A stretch of 64,000 nucleotides of DNA from contig JAEYOY010000076.1 in the NCBI GenBank assembly GCA_023411215.1, positions 1-64,000 on the forward strand, given 5' to 3'. The position numbers were made by a program, and so were the translations under genes. This document shows positions 17,697 through 26,031 of this stretch, in pieces. The notes beneath the pieces were generated by a model. That model was not told where the DNA came from. It saw only the letters and a program-made list of their open reading frames with translations, and did no database searches. Numbering within the stretch: position 1 is the first letter of the stretch; each line of letters begins with the position of its first letter. Origin of the DNA: Bacillota bacterium (GTDB taxonomy: Bacteria; Bacillota; Clostridia; Lachnospirales; Lachnospiraceae).

Positions 17697-18149
17697 TTAC
17701 TCCAACTCCCCTTCATCCGGTCTGTAAGAGCCTGTAATCTCAATTATATTGCCATCTGGATCCATTACCTGGAAGTAATAATAGGGTTGTCCTGCATTAA
17801 TATATTTCACTGCTGTAACCATATCAGCAAAGCCTATCGCCATAAGTCGCTGGCGCTCCTTCCTTAGGTCCTCAGCCCAGAAGTTCAGAACGATTTTATT
17901 GGTATTTATGGCATCCGCAATCCTTCTCTTATCATCAAATTCTCTATCATAATCACCCTTTAAAATCACTTTATCCGGATGCTCAGTATCAAAGTAGCCA
18001 TTCATAATGGATATATTCTGCTGATCAAGGATAAACTGGGCGAACCGATCCATATTACGATGGGTTACAGGTATCTCTAAAAGTTGTTCATAAAATCGAA
18101 TCGTTTTATCAAAGTCCCTTACAATCAAATAAACTGACCCTAAATGCAT
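17697..18149 (-). CDS. VOC (glyoxalase/bleomycin-resistance) family protein
   Basis: 150 aa with the paired beta-alpha-beta-beta-beta pattern of the VOC fold: LGSVYLIVRDFDKTIRFYEQLL at the N-terminus and YFQVMDPDGNIIEITGSY near the end. The latter carries the usual glutamate metal ligand, and the N-terminal histidine (MHLGSVY) may be another. The substrate is unknown. It is followed 38 nt later by the serine hydrolase gene, so the two may form an operon. Confidence 0.8.
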   Translation of the reverse strand: MHLGSVYLIVRDFDKTIRFYEQLLEIPVTHRNMDRFAQFILDQQNISIMNGYFDTEHPDKVILKGDYDREFDDKRRIADAINTNKIVLNFWAEDLRKERQRLMAIGFADMVTAVKYINAGQPYYYFQVMDPDGNIIEITGSYRPDEGELE

Positions 18150-18331
18150 TTTCTCCCCCTGATATTATTCATGATATTATATTACATTTTAGCATTATCA
18201 CAAATTTTGGCAACCCAAACATTACATTAAAATATTCTCAGCCGAATACTAAAAAAATAATGTAATAAGCTACAAGATCCGCATTGTAGATATTAAAGCA
18301 TAAAAAATCGAACTCTTAAGCTCTTAAACCG

Positions 18332-18370
18332 GAAGAAAGCACGCTTCGCGAATTTTCTATTGTCATGAAT
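18332..18370. repeat. Copy 4 of the hairpin repeat
   Basis: GAAGAAAGCACGCTTCGCG, AATTTTCTATTGTCATGAAT. It is nearly identical in its core to the copy at 21323-21364 and lies just right of the VOC gene's upstream region. The 18150-18497 gap holds only this repeat and the terminator at 18366-18410. Confidence 0.7.
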
Positions 18371-18410
18371 CAAAAAACCTCAAGGTTTTCAGAAGAAGCC
18401 CTTGAGGCTT
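18366..18410 (-). terminator. Terminator after the 193-aa GNAT gene
   Basis: Minus strand: GCCTCAAGG ... CCTTGAGG stem followed by TTTTTTGATTC, about 90 nt after the GNAT stop. Confidence 0.85.
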
Positions 18411-18497
18411 ACTTGATTGTTATATTCAATACTATTCTCTAACCAGTTCAAAACAAGTTCCTCAACCCACAATGATAGGCATACTAGAGCGAAATAT

Positions 18498-19079
18498 TTA
18501 ATCAGCGCTCAACCTAACGTTAATTCGAGCACGGCAGGTCTCTTCTCCGAATATTGCCTGATACAGTTGTTCCAGTTCCATCGCCAGACCATCCTCATCC
18601 ATATGAGGCTTCGCATTGTAATAAATAATCATATATTCATCGGTAAAGACGTGACTCCATACCTTACTTTGCTTGAAACCATTTCTTATATAGAACTGAA
18701 TTCTTCGGTTCATAAGATCCCTGCTCTGTTCGTCGGAAGCATAAGCGGGGTTCTCAACTTCGGCAATAAGTGTTAGTCCATCCTTGATCATGCTTTCCTG
18801 TATTGCCTGGATAAACCTTCCTCCAATGCCTTGGGAGCGATAATCACTCAATACAGCAAAATAATCCAACAGCAAGGTCTGATTATCCCTACCCTTTACA
18901 AAAAACGCATACCCCTTCAGTTCTTTTTGATCCCATGCACCATAGCAAAGATACCTTTGTTCATTTACCAGCTTTTCCATCAGTGCATATGGCTTAATCT
19001 CACTTTGATGAAAATCCTTTTGTAAATGTTCATGATATATGATACGTCGTTCTTTGTCATCGAAAATTCTTATTTCCAT
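18498..19079 (-). CDS. GNAT N-acetyltransferase
   Basis: 193 aa. The acetyl-CoA loop is DYRSQGIGGRFIQAI, with strand LLDYFAVL before it and RIQFYIRNGFKQSK after it. The N-terminus (MEIRIFDDKERRIIYHEHLQ) is family-typical. Its substrate is unknown. It has its own terminator and stands next to the fructose-bisphosphatase remnant, so it may mark the edge of a rearranged segment. Confidence 0.8.
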   Translation of the reverse strand: MEIRIFDDKERRIIYHEHLQKDFHQSEIKPYALMEKLVNEQRYLCYGAWDQKELKGYAFFVKGRDNQTLLLDYFAVLSDYRSQGIGGRFIQAIQESMIKDGLTLIAEVENPAYASDEQSRDLMNRRIQFYIRNGFKQSKVWSHVFTDEYMIIYYNAKPHMDEDGLAMELEQLYQAIFGEETCRARINVRLSAD

Positions 19080-19143
19080 TGTTTGATTACTCCTGCTCGT
19101 TACTATTCTTTAGAAATATCTCGTTGTCATATATACCAAACTC

Positions 19144-19644
19144 TTATTTCTCACTCTCTTTAATTTTTCCTTTACGGTATGCTTCGATTAACTTCTCCAA
19201 ATCACATATGGATGATTTCAGCTCTGTTCCTATGTCAGTATCTCCAACATGCTTTCTTAATACTTCATTTTCCACTACCATCGTTGTAGATACAATATCC
19301 AATTCTTCCCGGATTGCTTTTTCCGTGTTTTCAAAAGGGCTATGAGAAACCAATTGCAGTCCATATGAATTATTAATCAAAGTATATCCTGCTATTCCGG
19401 TCTTTTTTTGATATGCCCTGGAGAATCCGCCATCGATCACAAGTAATTTCCCATTCGCTTTAATCGGACTTTCTCCTTTTTTCATAATTACGGGAACATG
19501 TCCATTCACGATATGTGATTTTGAGGAATCTAATCCAAATTCATTCAATATCATATGACATACTTCTTCATCGTTTATATGCTCATAATAAGGATTTTTA
19601 CTTTCGATATGAGTTGCTTTATCTTCAATAAAATACCTTCCGAT
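19144..19644 (-). pseudogene. Class III fructose-1,6-bisphosphatase, C-terminal remnant
   Basis: From about 19644 the minus strand reads IGRYFIEDKATHIESKNPYYEHI into the 136-aa open frame, which holds SHIVNGHVPVIMKKGESPIKANGK, VIDGGFSRAYQKKTGIAGYTL and LRKHVGDTDIG. These are the last ~165 residues of the Firmicutes Fbp type (~650 aa). Just upstream there is an in-frame TAA (19653-19651), and homology stops. The N-terminal three-quarters are missing, so this is a dead fragment at a breakpoint. Confidence 0.85.
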
Positions 19645-19696
19645 ATAATGTTATTCGATACCAATTATTTAGATTTCTTTCTTCTTTGTGAATTAG

Positions 19697-20179
19697 CTCC
19701 AGCTTCCTGCTAGGATAATAAATAATAAGCCAAGAGTTTACTTGGCTGGTAATAGCAGCATGCTATCTACAGCTTCTGCTAACATGTATCAGAATGATTT
19801 AATTGAAGCGGCAGGCGGAGTTAATGTGGCAAAGGATATCGTAGATGCTTATTGGGTAAATATCTCGTATGAACAATTGATCGCATACAATCCTGACTAT
19901 ATAATTATAGTACCCGAAGCAGAATATACAAAGGGAGACATTATAGGCGACAGCAACCTGTCAAAAATCAACGCTGTCAAAAACAATAAGGTATATGAGA
20001 TGCCAAATAACTTTGAAGCTTGGGATTCTCCGGTACCCTCAAGCATTCTAGGCAAAATGTGGTTAACAAGTATTCTCTATAAGGACCTATATTCCAATGA
20101 TAATTTTGCAGAGGATGTTGCTTATTTTTATAACACCTTCTATGATTTTGAGATCGATAAAGAGGTATTGAAGAATTAA
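19697..20179 (+). pseudogene. ABC-transporter binding protein, C-terminal fragment
   Basis: The open frame covers only the C-terminal lobe of a FecB/BtuF-type metal or oxyanion binding protein: RVYLAGNSSMLSTASANMYQ, DLIEAAGGVNVA, ISYEQLIAYNPDYIIIVPE, then WDSPVPSSILGKMWL. The signal peptide, lipobox and N-terminal lobe (~180 residues) are absent, and an in-frame TAG lies at 19694. It touches the permease start (ATGA-like junction at 20179), as expected if it was the first gene of the operon before truncation. A TTG at 19742 could start a short product, but it would not be exported. Confidence 0.8.
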
Positions 20180-21189
20180 TGAAGAATGCAAATAAACATT
20201 ATATTGTAAAATCAAATACAGTAAATATAATTGCATTCATCCTCGTGATTGCTTCCTTTGTATTGTCCATCGCTATTGGTAAGTACAGCTTAACAATCGA
20301 AGATATCGTTAAGATTATCAAAGGAACTCATGATAACCAAATGACCGTTAATGTATTCTACATGCTAAGATTACCAAGAAGTATCATGGTAATCTTAGCA
20401 GGCATTGGCTTAAGTATAGCGGGAAGCGTTTACCAAACCTTATTTAAGAATTCTCTTGCCTCACCGGATATCATCGGAATCACTTCAGGAGCGAATGTAG
20501 GTGCTGCATTTAGCATCGTGTTTGTTTCTGGAAATGTGTTGTCCGTAGCATTTGGAGCCTTCTTTGGCGGAATAATTGCACTTACCTTTGTTATAGGATT
20601 GGTTAAATTATCAAAAGCAGACAACGTATTGAACTATGTAATGTCAGGAATTATTATTAATGCACTTTGTAATGGAATTCTAATGGCCATCAAATATTTT
20701 TCCGATCCAGAAAACGAACTTGGTGCCATAGAATATTGGACAATGGGTAGCTTTGGAGGCATTACATCTGAAAAATTAATAATTATACTTCCATTTCTTT
20801 TTATTGGTCTAGTTGGTATTTATCTAATGCGTTGGAAAATATATGTGCTCTCCACCAGCGATGAAGAAGCAAAATCACTCGGTATTTCGGTAGAACACAG
20901 CAGATACTTGATTCTACTGTTCTCAACACTTGTGGTTGCAAGCATTGTGTGTGTTACCGGACTAATTAGTTTTATTGGCCTGATTCCCCCGCATATTGCA
21001 CGATCGATACGAAAGAGAAATGATTTCAAAACGGTGCTTTTCAGCGGACTAATCGGTGCTATTTTAATCGCATTATCCGATTGTATCGCCAGAACGATAC
21101 TTCCCTCTGAGCTACCGATTAGTATCATCACCTCATTTATAGGAGCTCCATATTTAGCTTTGTTGGTTTGCAAAAACAAGAAATTCTAA
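20179..21189 (+). CDS. FecCD-family ABC transporter permease
   Basis: 336 aa with about nine or ten hydrophobic segments. It has the FecCD motifs RLPRSIMVILAGIGLSIAGSVYQTL and GLISFIGLIPPHIARSI. The family moves iron-siderophore, heme, cobalamin, or (MolB type) molybdate/tungstate through the membrane. The nearby ModE-like regulator favours an oxyanion substrate; that is inference. Its start is coupled to the binding-protein fragment. The ATPase gene follows after an unusually long 229-nt gap filled with hairpins. Confidence 0.92.
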   Translation: MKNANKHYIVKSNTVNIIAFILVIASFVLSIAIGKYSLTIEDIVKIIKGTHDNQMTVNVFYMLRLPRSIMVILAGIGLSIAGSVYQTLFKNSLASPDIIGITSGANVGAAFSIVFVSGNVLSVAFGAFFGGIIALTFVIGLVKLSKADNVLNYVMSGIIINALCNGILMAIKYFSDPENELGAIEYWTMGSFGGITSEKLIIILPFLFIGLVGIYLMRWKIYVLSTSDEEAKSLGISVEHSRYLILLFSTLVVASIVCVTGLISFIGLIPPHIARSIRKRNDFKTVLFSGLIGAILIALSDCIARTILPSELPISIITSFIGAPYLALLVCKNKKF

Positions 21190-21320
21190 TAGGAATAGTG
21201 TGAATTATTAAAAGCACAATTCACACCTCCAAGTTTGCGCCTGCGTAATCCTCGGCGCAAACTGACACAAAGGGCAGGCATGATATGTTAGATTGAAAAA
21301 TTACAGATTTTTCAATCAGA
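21190..21320. repeat. Three hairpins inside the transporter operon
   Basis: GTGTGAATT/AATTCACAC (21198-21226), GTTTGCGCC/GGCGCAAAC (21233-21262) and ATTGAAAAAT/ATTTTTCAAT (21292-21316) follow one another, then a family hairpin repeat at 21323-21364. There is no coding frame and no strong T run, so they are unlikely to be simple terminators. They may be inserted palindromic elements or may control the ratio of permease to ATPase. Confidence 0.6.
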
Positions 21321-21322
21321 AT

Positions 21323-21364
21323 ACAATAGAAAGCACGCTTCGCGACCTTTCTTTTATCATGAAT
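21323..21364. repeat. Copy 5 of the hairpin repeat, inside an operon
   Basis: CAATAGAAAGCACGCTTCGCG, ACCTTTCTTTTATCATGAAT. It matches the core of the copy at 18332-18370. It sits between the permease and ATPase genes of one transporter, which suggests it arrived after the operon formed. Confidence 0.7.
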
Positions 21365-21418
21365 TATGTGCTACCGCCCAAATTTGAAGATTTGCAACAG
21401 AATGGAGACTAGATTTAT

Positions 21419-22183
21419 ATGATAATTAATCGTATTTCGGGTGGATACCCAGGCGAGTTTGTTATGACCAACATCAGCTTTACAATAGAAGCGGGAAAAA
21501 TATATGCTCTGCTCGGCCTTAACGGTGCCGGTAAGACAACCATAATTAAGACAATATGTGGATTGATAAAAGCAACGTCAGGAAATGTTCTGATAGATGA
21601 TAAAGACATCCTCACTCTAAAAGAAAAAGAAAGAGCGCAGTTGATCAGTTATGTTCCACAGAGAAGTAATCTGGTATACTATACAACAGCGATTGATGTT
21701 GTCTTAATGGGTATTACGCCGTATTTGAAAACATTTGAAACTCCAAACCAGGAACATACAAATCAAGCAAGGAAATGCCTTGAAAAACTAGGAATTGAAG
21801 AACTTGCAGAAACTAACTTTTTAAATTTAAGTGAAGGCCAAAAGCAGCTTGTATTAATCGCAAGGGCCTTGATACAGAACGGAAAATATATGTTGTTGGA
21901 TGAGCCCGAAAGCAGTCTGGATCTGGTTAATAAGCATCGTCTTATGCATAAGCTACGAGAGATCATTAATGATTACAATAAAGGTGCCTTAATCTCCATG
22001 CATGATCCGGAGTATGCACTGAACTATTGTGATAAGCTATTATTACTAAAGAACAAGCAAATAACAGAGATTGACTTGAAAACAGAAGGAATAGCTTCAA
22101 TCGAAGAAAAGTTGATTGAAATTTATGGGCCAATTAAGATATTGAAGCACGATAACCAATGTATTTTGTATTATAATGGATAG
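21419..22183 (+). CDS. ABC transporter ATP-binding protein (FecE type)
   Basis: 254 aa. Walker A GLNGAGKTT, signature LSEGQKQLVLIARAL, Walker B YMLLDEPESSLD and H-loop ISMHDPEYALNYC are all present. It powers the FecCD permease. The signature LSEGQ departs slightly from LSGGQ but is common. Its start ATG is preceded by AATGGAGACTAG, a moderate ribosome binding site. It is followed after 8 nt by the ModE-like gene, so ATPase, regulator and NTPase form a tight block. Confidence 0.93.
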   Translation: MIINRISGGYPGEFVMTNISFTIEAGKIYALLGLNGAGKTTIIKTICGLIKATSGNVLIDDKDILTLKEKERAQLISYVPQRSNLVYYTTAIDVVLMGITPYLKTFETPNQEHTNQARKCLEKLGIEELAETNFLNLSEGQKQLVLIARALIQNGKYMLLDEPESSLDLVNKHRLMHKLREIINDYNKGALISMHDPEYALNYCDKLLLLKNKQITEIDLKTEGIASIEEKLIEIYGPIKILKHDNQCILYYNG

Positions 22184-22191
22184 GAGGGCGA

Positions 22192-22521
22192 ATGTATTTC
22201 AATAGTAAAATATTTTTAGTCAATAATAATGTAAAGTTTTTTGGACCCGGACCTTTGGCCCTTCTTAAAAAGACAGAGGAATTAGGTTCTCTGAATCAGG
22301 CCGCTCTTGAAATGAATATGTCTTATAGCAAGGCATTCTCTATGATCAAAAATGCTGAGAAAGAATTATCCATGAAGCTCTTAGAAGGACATGCCGGTGG
22401 AAAATGTGGTGGAGGGTCTATGGTCACGAAAGAAGCGAAGGAGTTTATGCTAAAATATGAAGAATTTATTAGTCGAGCAAACCATGCAACGAAAGAATTA
22501 TATCATGAAATCTTTTCATGA
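22192..22521 (+). CDS. ModE-like winged-helix regulator
   Basis: 109 aa, only the N-terminal DNA-binding domain of ModE: FGPGPLALLKKTEELGSLNQAAL, MSYSKAFSMIKNAEKEL, then GHAGGKCGGGSMVTKEA. It lacks the C-terminal molybdate-binding (Mop) domains, as in many clostridial ModE-type regulators. It probably responds to molybdate or tungstate status of the linked transporter; this is inference from family and linkage. GGAGGGCG precedes the ATG. Confidence 0.88.
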   Translation: MYFNSKIFLVNNNVKFFGPGPLALLKKTEELGSLNQAALEMNMSYSKAFSMIKNAEKELSMKLLEGHAGGKCGGGSMVTKEAKEFMLKYEEFISRANHATKELYHEIFS

Positions 22522-23020
22522 AAGTGGTAAGCAACATCTTTTGATAACAGGCAATAAGAAAAGCGGAAAAACAACCGTATTAAATGAAATCCTGAAAGAC
22601 CTGTCATCCTTTGGAGGAATCATTACTTATGCAATCCGTGATGATAAGCACGCACCAAAATGTGTAATGCTTAGTGATATCAACAATCCAGACATCAACG
22701 GTGTAATAGCCGTAAGGGACGAGGCAGGCACTTCCCTACTCCCAATGCCCGATACCTTTGATCACCTTGGAGTAGATATTTTATGCAAATGCTATCAAAG
22801 CAGTGATGAACTAATTGTGATTGATGAAATCGGGTTTTTAGAAAATAACGCACTACATTATCAAAATGAAATTCTAAAATGTTTTGATAAAAAAGTTATT
22901 GCAACAATCAGAAAAGAACTAACCAACTTTACCGAAAAACTTACCCAAAGGCAGGATGTATACTTCGTTGATATTGATAATATTAATTTGAGTGAGCGTC
23001 CTCTATCCAAAATGAATTAG
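22505..23020 (+). CDS. P-loop NTPase (THEP1/NTPase_1-like)
   Basis: 171 aa from the ATG at 22505, which overlaps the end of the ModE-like gene by 17 nt. Walker A ITGNKKSGKTTVLNEI, a Walker B-like LIVIDEIGFLEN, and a small alpha/beta fold match the nucleoside-triphosphatase THEP1 family. Members next to Mo transport genes are seen in clostridia and may prepare nucleotide for molybdenum cofactor work; this function is not established. The overlap suggests translational coupling. Confidence 0.75.
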   Translation: MKSFHESGKQHLLITGNKKSGKTTVLNEILKDLSSFGGIITYAIRDDKHAPKCVMLSDINNPDINGVIAVRDEAGTSLLPMPDTFDHLGVDILCKCYQSSDELIVIDEIGFLENNALHYQNEILKCFDKKVIATIRKELTNFTEKLTQRQDVYFVDIDNINLSERPLSKMN

Positions 23021-23056
23021 GGGAAAGGGAAAGTCCTTATAGCAACTTTCCCCTAA
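23019..23056 (+). terminator. Possible terminator of the transporter operon
   Basis: AGGGGAAAG ... CTTTCCCCT stem with a ~20-nt loop right after the NTPase stop codon. The following sequence (AAACGATTAC) lacks a T run, so its strength is doubtful. Confidence 0.45.
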
Positions 23057-23098
23057 ACGATTACAATTCCATTATTAACCTATAAGAAAACATGTAAC

Positions 23099-23240
23099 CT
23101 AAAATTCAACAGCTACATCCCATGCCCTTAAAAAGTCTGACATTGTCTGGTATCTTTCTCTTCTGTCTTTATTCACGGCTTTGAGTGTAACCTCATATGC
23201 TTCCTTGTTTAATTCCCATTTCTCCGATTCTATGTTCTCT
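23099..23240 (-). pseudogene. Ser/Thr protein kinase, C-terminal remnant
   Basis: Minus strand from about 23240 to the TAG at 23101-23099 reads EKWELNKEAYEVTLKAVNKD, then RRERYQTMSDFLRAWDVAVEF. The DRRERYQTMSDFLRAW part is the conserved end of bacterial Hanks-type kinase catalytic domains (subdomain XI, 'R-x-R-x-x-S-x-x-E-F'). No upstream kinase sequence joins it: the HD-domain gene starts right after. It looks like the tail of a deleted kinase. Confidence 0.55.
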
Positions 23241-23245
23241 GAATT

Positions 23246-23809
23246 TTAATTTAGAATTTCCATAATCGCATTATATTTATCTTCAAATACCTTTTTACTA
23301 TTTGAAGATAATTTATTATAACTGCGCTGTAATTTATTTCTTACAAATTCAATCCCTTCTTCAATACCATAGTTTCTTTTTTCGTATGCAAGATAAAATA
23401 AGGACGGCAGACTATCAAAATGTGAAATTGCATCAGCATCAGCAACACATATTTCTTCTATAAAACATTTCTCCTGTAAATTGCTTCCTCTGTGATGCAG
23501 TACGCATTGCTGTACTTTTTCAATATTCTCATAAGGATAGTTCATTGCTTCTAAAATCTCTTTTGCCATATCTGCTCCATAAATATGGTGTTCTTCATAC
23601 AAATTATAATCGGTAACAGAAGCAATGTCATGTAACCACGAGGCAATTATTACCACTTCCATATCGGCTCCATATTGATTTGCTAAAATAATGGCATTTT
23701 TGACGACTGCTTTAATATGGTAATAACAACCCATACCAAAAAAGTTATTTGGGCTTTCGCATCTTGCCTTTATATCCTGTTCTAGAAACTCAATGATATC
23801 TTTTCTCAT
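23246..23809 (-). CDS. HD-domain phosphohydrolase
   Basis: 187 aa. IIASWLHDIASVT supplies the HD metal pair; a first histidine lies in GCYYHIKAVV, and VLHHRG and VADADAISHFD give the other ligands. This is the single-domain HD hydrolase layout acting on nucleotides or other phosphoesters; the substrate is unknown. Its start has ATGAGGTGATAAGAC ahead of it. It follows the HTH-methyltransferase gene by 21 nt, so the two are probably co-transcribed. Confidence 0.85.
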   Translation of the reverse strand: MRKDIIEFLEQDIKARCESPNNFFGMGCYYHIKAVVKNAIILANQYGADMEVVIIASWLHDIASVTDYNLYEEHHIYGADMAKEILEAMNYPYENIEKVQQCVLHHRGSNLQEKCFIEEICVADADAISHFDSLPSLFYLAYEKRNYGIEEGIEFVRNKLQRSYNKLSSNSKKVFEDKYNAIMEILN

Positions 23810-23830
23810 GTCTTATCACCTCATAGCTCC

Positions 23831-24943
23831 TCATTTTCGTCCGTATGATATTAGTAATCCCTGCACTTGTAAAAATGACTTGTTTCCTTGCTTCTTATAA
23901 TAATCCGCTATCTGAGCCTTCTTTTTAATATAGGCTTCTGCCTGTGCCCTATCGACACCCCGATTCATAAAGTACTCAATTATATTTTCACAATTTGACA
24001 CGTTAAATGATCTGTCCAGATCATGAATATCAATAAAATCTTGTACTGTTTTCTCATAATCCTTCCTGTCAGGATTCACCAATAAAACTTTGTCATTCAT
24101 ACGAATATCAATGTCATGTAATCCCAACTGCTGCATATAAAAGGGCAGTCTCATTCCGATTGCATAGTCCCTGCCTTCACATTCCAATTCCTTCTCCCAT
24201 ACTTTATGGAAATCAAAGGTCGTACAAAGGTAATCATAATCAATGTCATCTATATACAATCCATCATTCTCAAATTCTCTGTTCACATCTACACATATAA
24301 TAAGACCACTCCTTTTCACAGAAGCTATCATCTTCTCCAATACTTCCTTCGGCCTGTTCATATGCCGTAATCCAGCCTGAATAATGGCAATATCATATTT
24401 CTTATCAGCTTTATATGAATATATATCAGATACTAAGAAATTTGTAATATATTCGGTATTAGCAAACTTAAGTTTAGCTTTATCCGTATAATACTCGTTA
24501 TCAATACCCGTATAGGTACTTCCCTTCGGCAAAATCTCAAGAAGTTGCTGTCCTAAGTAACCCTCACAACATCTAAAATCAATTACATCTACTTGTGCTT
24601 CCACTTTCCAGACGTTTCTTACAAGAAACTCCAAGTAATCGTCATTCCAGAAATATTTTCTGTTTTTATAAAGACCATTTTCCTTCCCATTGGAAGTATC
24701 ATGGTTATCCGTGTTACTTGGTTTGTATTCCCGTTTGGGAAGTGGTTTTAGTCCTAGTAGTTCATCCACCGACACTTTGAAATATTCCGCAATATTAGGC
24801 AACAATGTAATATCGGGCATGGTAACCCCCGTTTCCCATTTACTAACAGATTGAAATGACACTCCTAAAACATCTGCTAAATCCTGTTGTCCAATTCCCT
24901 TATCCTTTCTTAATTCTGCAATTATAAGTTTAACTGTCGCCAT
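23831..24943 (-). CDS. HTH (XRE) domain fused to a SAM methyltransferase
   Basis: 370 aa. Residues 1-65 are a Cro/C1-type helix-turn-helix (KLIIAELRKDKGIGQQDLADVLGVSFQSVSKWETGV). A linker follows, then a class I methyltransferase-like domain from ~95 with DVIDFRCCEGYLGQQLLEIL, TGIDNEYY and YDIAIIQAGLRHM. Motif I is altered (FRCCEGYLG in place of xDxGxGxG). A C-terminal helical part contains RGVDRAQAEAYIKKKA. This fusion is common in Clostridia, but its target is not known. GGAGGGTTTGTTCT precedes the ATG. Confidence 0.82.
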   Translation of the reverse strand: MATVKLIIAELRKDKGIGQQDLADVLGVSFQSVSKWETGVTMPDITLLPNIAEYFKVSVDELLGLKPLPKREYKPSNTDNHDTSNGKENGLYKNRKYFWNDDYLEFLVRNVWKVEAQVDVIDFRCCEGYLGQQLLEILPKGSTYTGIDNEYYTDKAKLKFANTEYITNFLVSDIYSYKADKKYDIAIIQAGLRHMNRPKEVLEKMIASVKRSGLIICVDVNREFENDGLYIDDIDYDYLCTTFDFHKVWEKELECEGRDYAIGMRLPFYMQQLGLHDIDIRMNDKVLLVNPDRKDYEKTVQDFIDIHDLDRSFNVSNCENIIEYFMNRGVDRAQAEAYIKKKAQIADYYKKQGNKSFLQVQGLLISYGRK

Positions 24944-25132
24944 AGAACAAACCCTCCTGGTGAAATATTTTATGACTTAATGTTATCAGAAACATGCAGC
25001 CAAACCCATAACGTAACCTACGAATTCGTTCGCTTATCCGTTGAATGTTATGCAAATGGATAGATATCAATATCAACAAAGTCATACCCATCAATCTCAT
25101 CATCCGTACAGCTCAAATCATCCGGCTGCTGA

Positions 25133-25708
25133 TTAATCTGTACAATAAACATTGTCGATTTCTTCTATATGTACTAAATCATCTCCCTGAAATGTAAATT
25201 TCACGATCCAAGGCATTATTGTGCGTATTCTTTGAAAATCATTGTATCCAAAGGATGGTTCAAAAGAATTAATGATCGTACTTAATGCCGTTCCATGACT
25301 TCCGATTACAATATTTTTATCTCGGTATTCTCTTAATACCTGCATCAGAGCATCCACATTTCGTACTTGGACTTCATGTAAACATTCACCATCGGAAAGC
25401 TTATAATCGAAATCACTCCACTGTTGCTCTGTAAATCGATTAAAATCTTTTATCCAAACACTGTCAACTTTTCTTTCACGAAAACCTTCGATTGTAATTA
25501 TTGTATGACCAAAAGAGTCGGCAAAATCCTTTATAGTCTCAACAGCCCTTAAATAAGGACTAGATAATACGATATCAATGTCTTTATCCCTCAAATAATC
25601 CGTTACTAACTTACTGTCTTCTTTTCCTTTTATCGTTAATGGCCGTTCCATATCATTATGGTTCGTGCAATCAGGCTCAGCGTGCCGTACAAAATATACT
25701 GTTGTCAT
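25133..25708 (-). CDS. Histidine phosphatase family protein
   Basis: About 191 aa from the ATG at 25708. TVYFVRHAEPDC is the RHG-type catalytic motif (RHA here), LSSPYLRAVETIKDF carries the second arginine, and IVIGSHGTALS gives the second histidine. This is a phosphoglycerate mutase-like phosphatase acting on a small phosphomonoester. The longer open frame upstream (start 25738) adds 10 residues without a motif. It is monocistronic. Confidence 0.88.
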   Translation of the reverse strand: MTTVYFVRHAEPDCTNHNDMERPLTIKGKEDSKLVTDYLRDKDIDIVLSSPYLRAVETIKDFADSFGHTIITIEGFRERKVDSVWIKDFNRFTEQQWSDFDYKLSDGECLHEVQVRNVDALMQVLREYRDKNIVIGSHGTALSTIINSFEPSFGYNDFQRIRTIMPWIVKFTFQGDDLVHIEEIDNVYCTD

Positions 25709-26031
25709 AGATAATAAATAATGCCCCCTTATCGTCATTCATGGATTTTTACTAAGCTTGCTATAAGTAAAAAAATTATTTTGATTATACCATTGTAACA
25801 TATCGTCCCATATTCCGCCATATCATTTCCCATAATCCTCCTTTTATATGTCGAGTTACTAAAAATCTCTCGCTCTGCCAGATCCAAAATAGGTAAAAAA
25901 AGAACCGATCATTTCCGATATTCCAAATAATCTTTGCAATAATAATTTAAATTTGTATATATGTAACATTGAGATTTGCCAAGCATAGTGATATACTTCT
26001 TCACTGTATTATTCGATTAACGGAGGCTTTT

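Noticed and set aside
25969..26031. N-terminal extension of the ClC transporter
   Set aside because: TTG start without a ribosome binding site, whereas the ATG at 26032 has CGGAGG at correct spacing.
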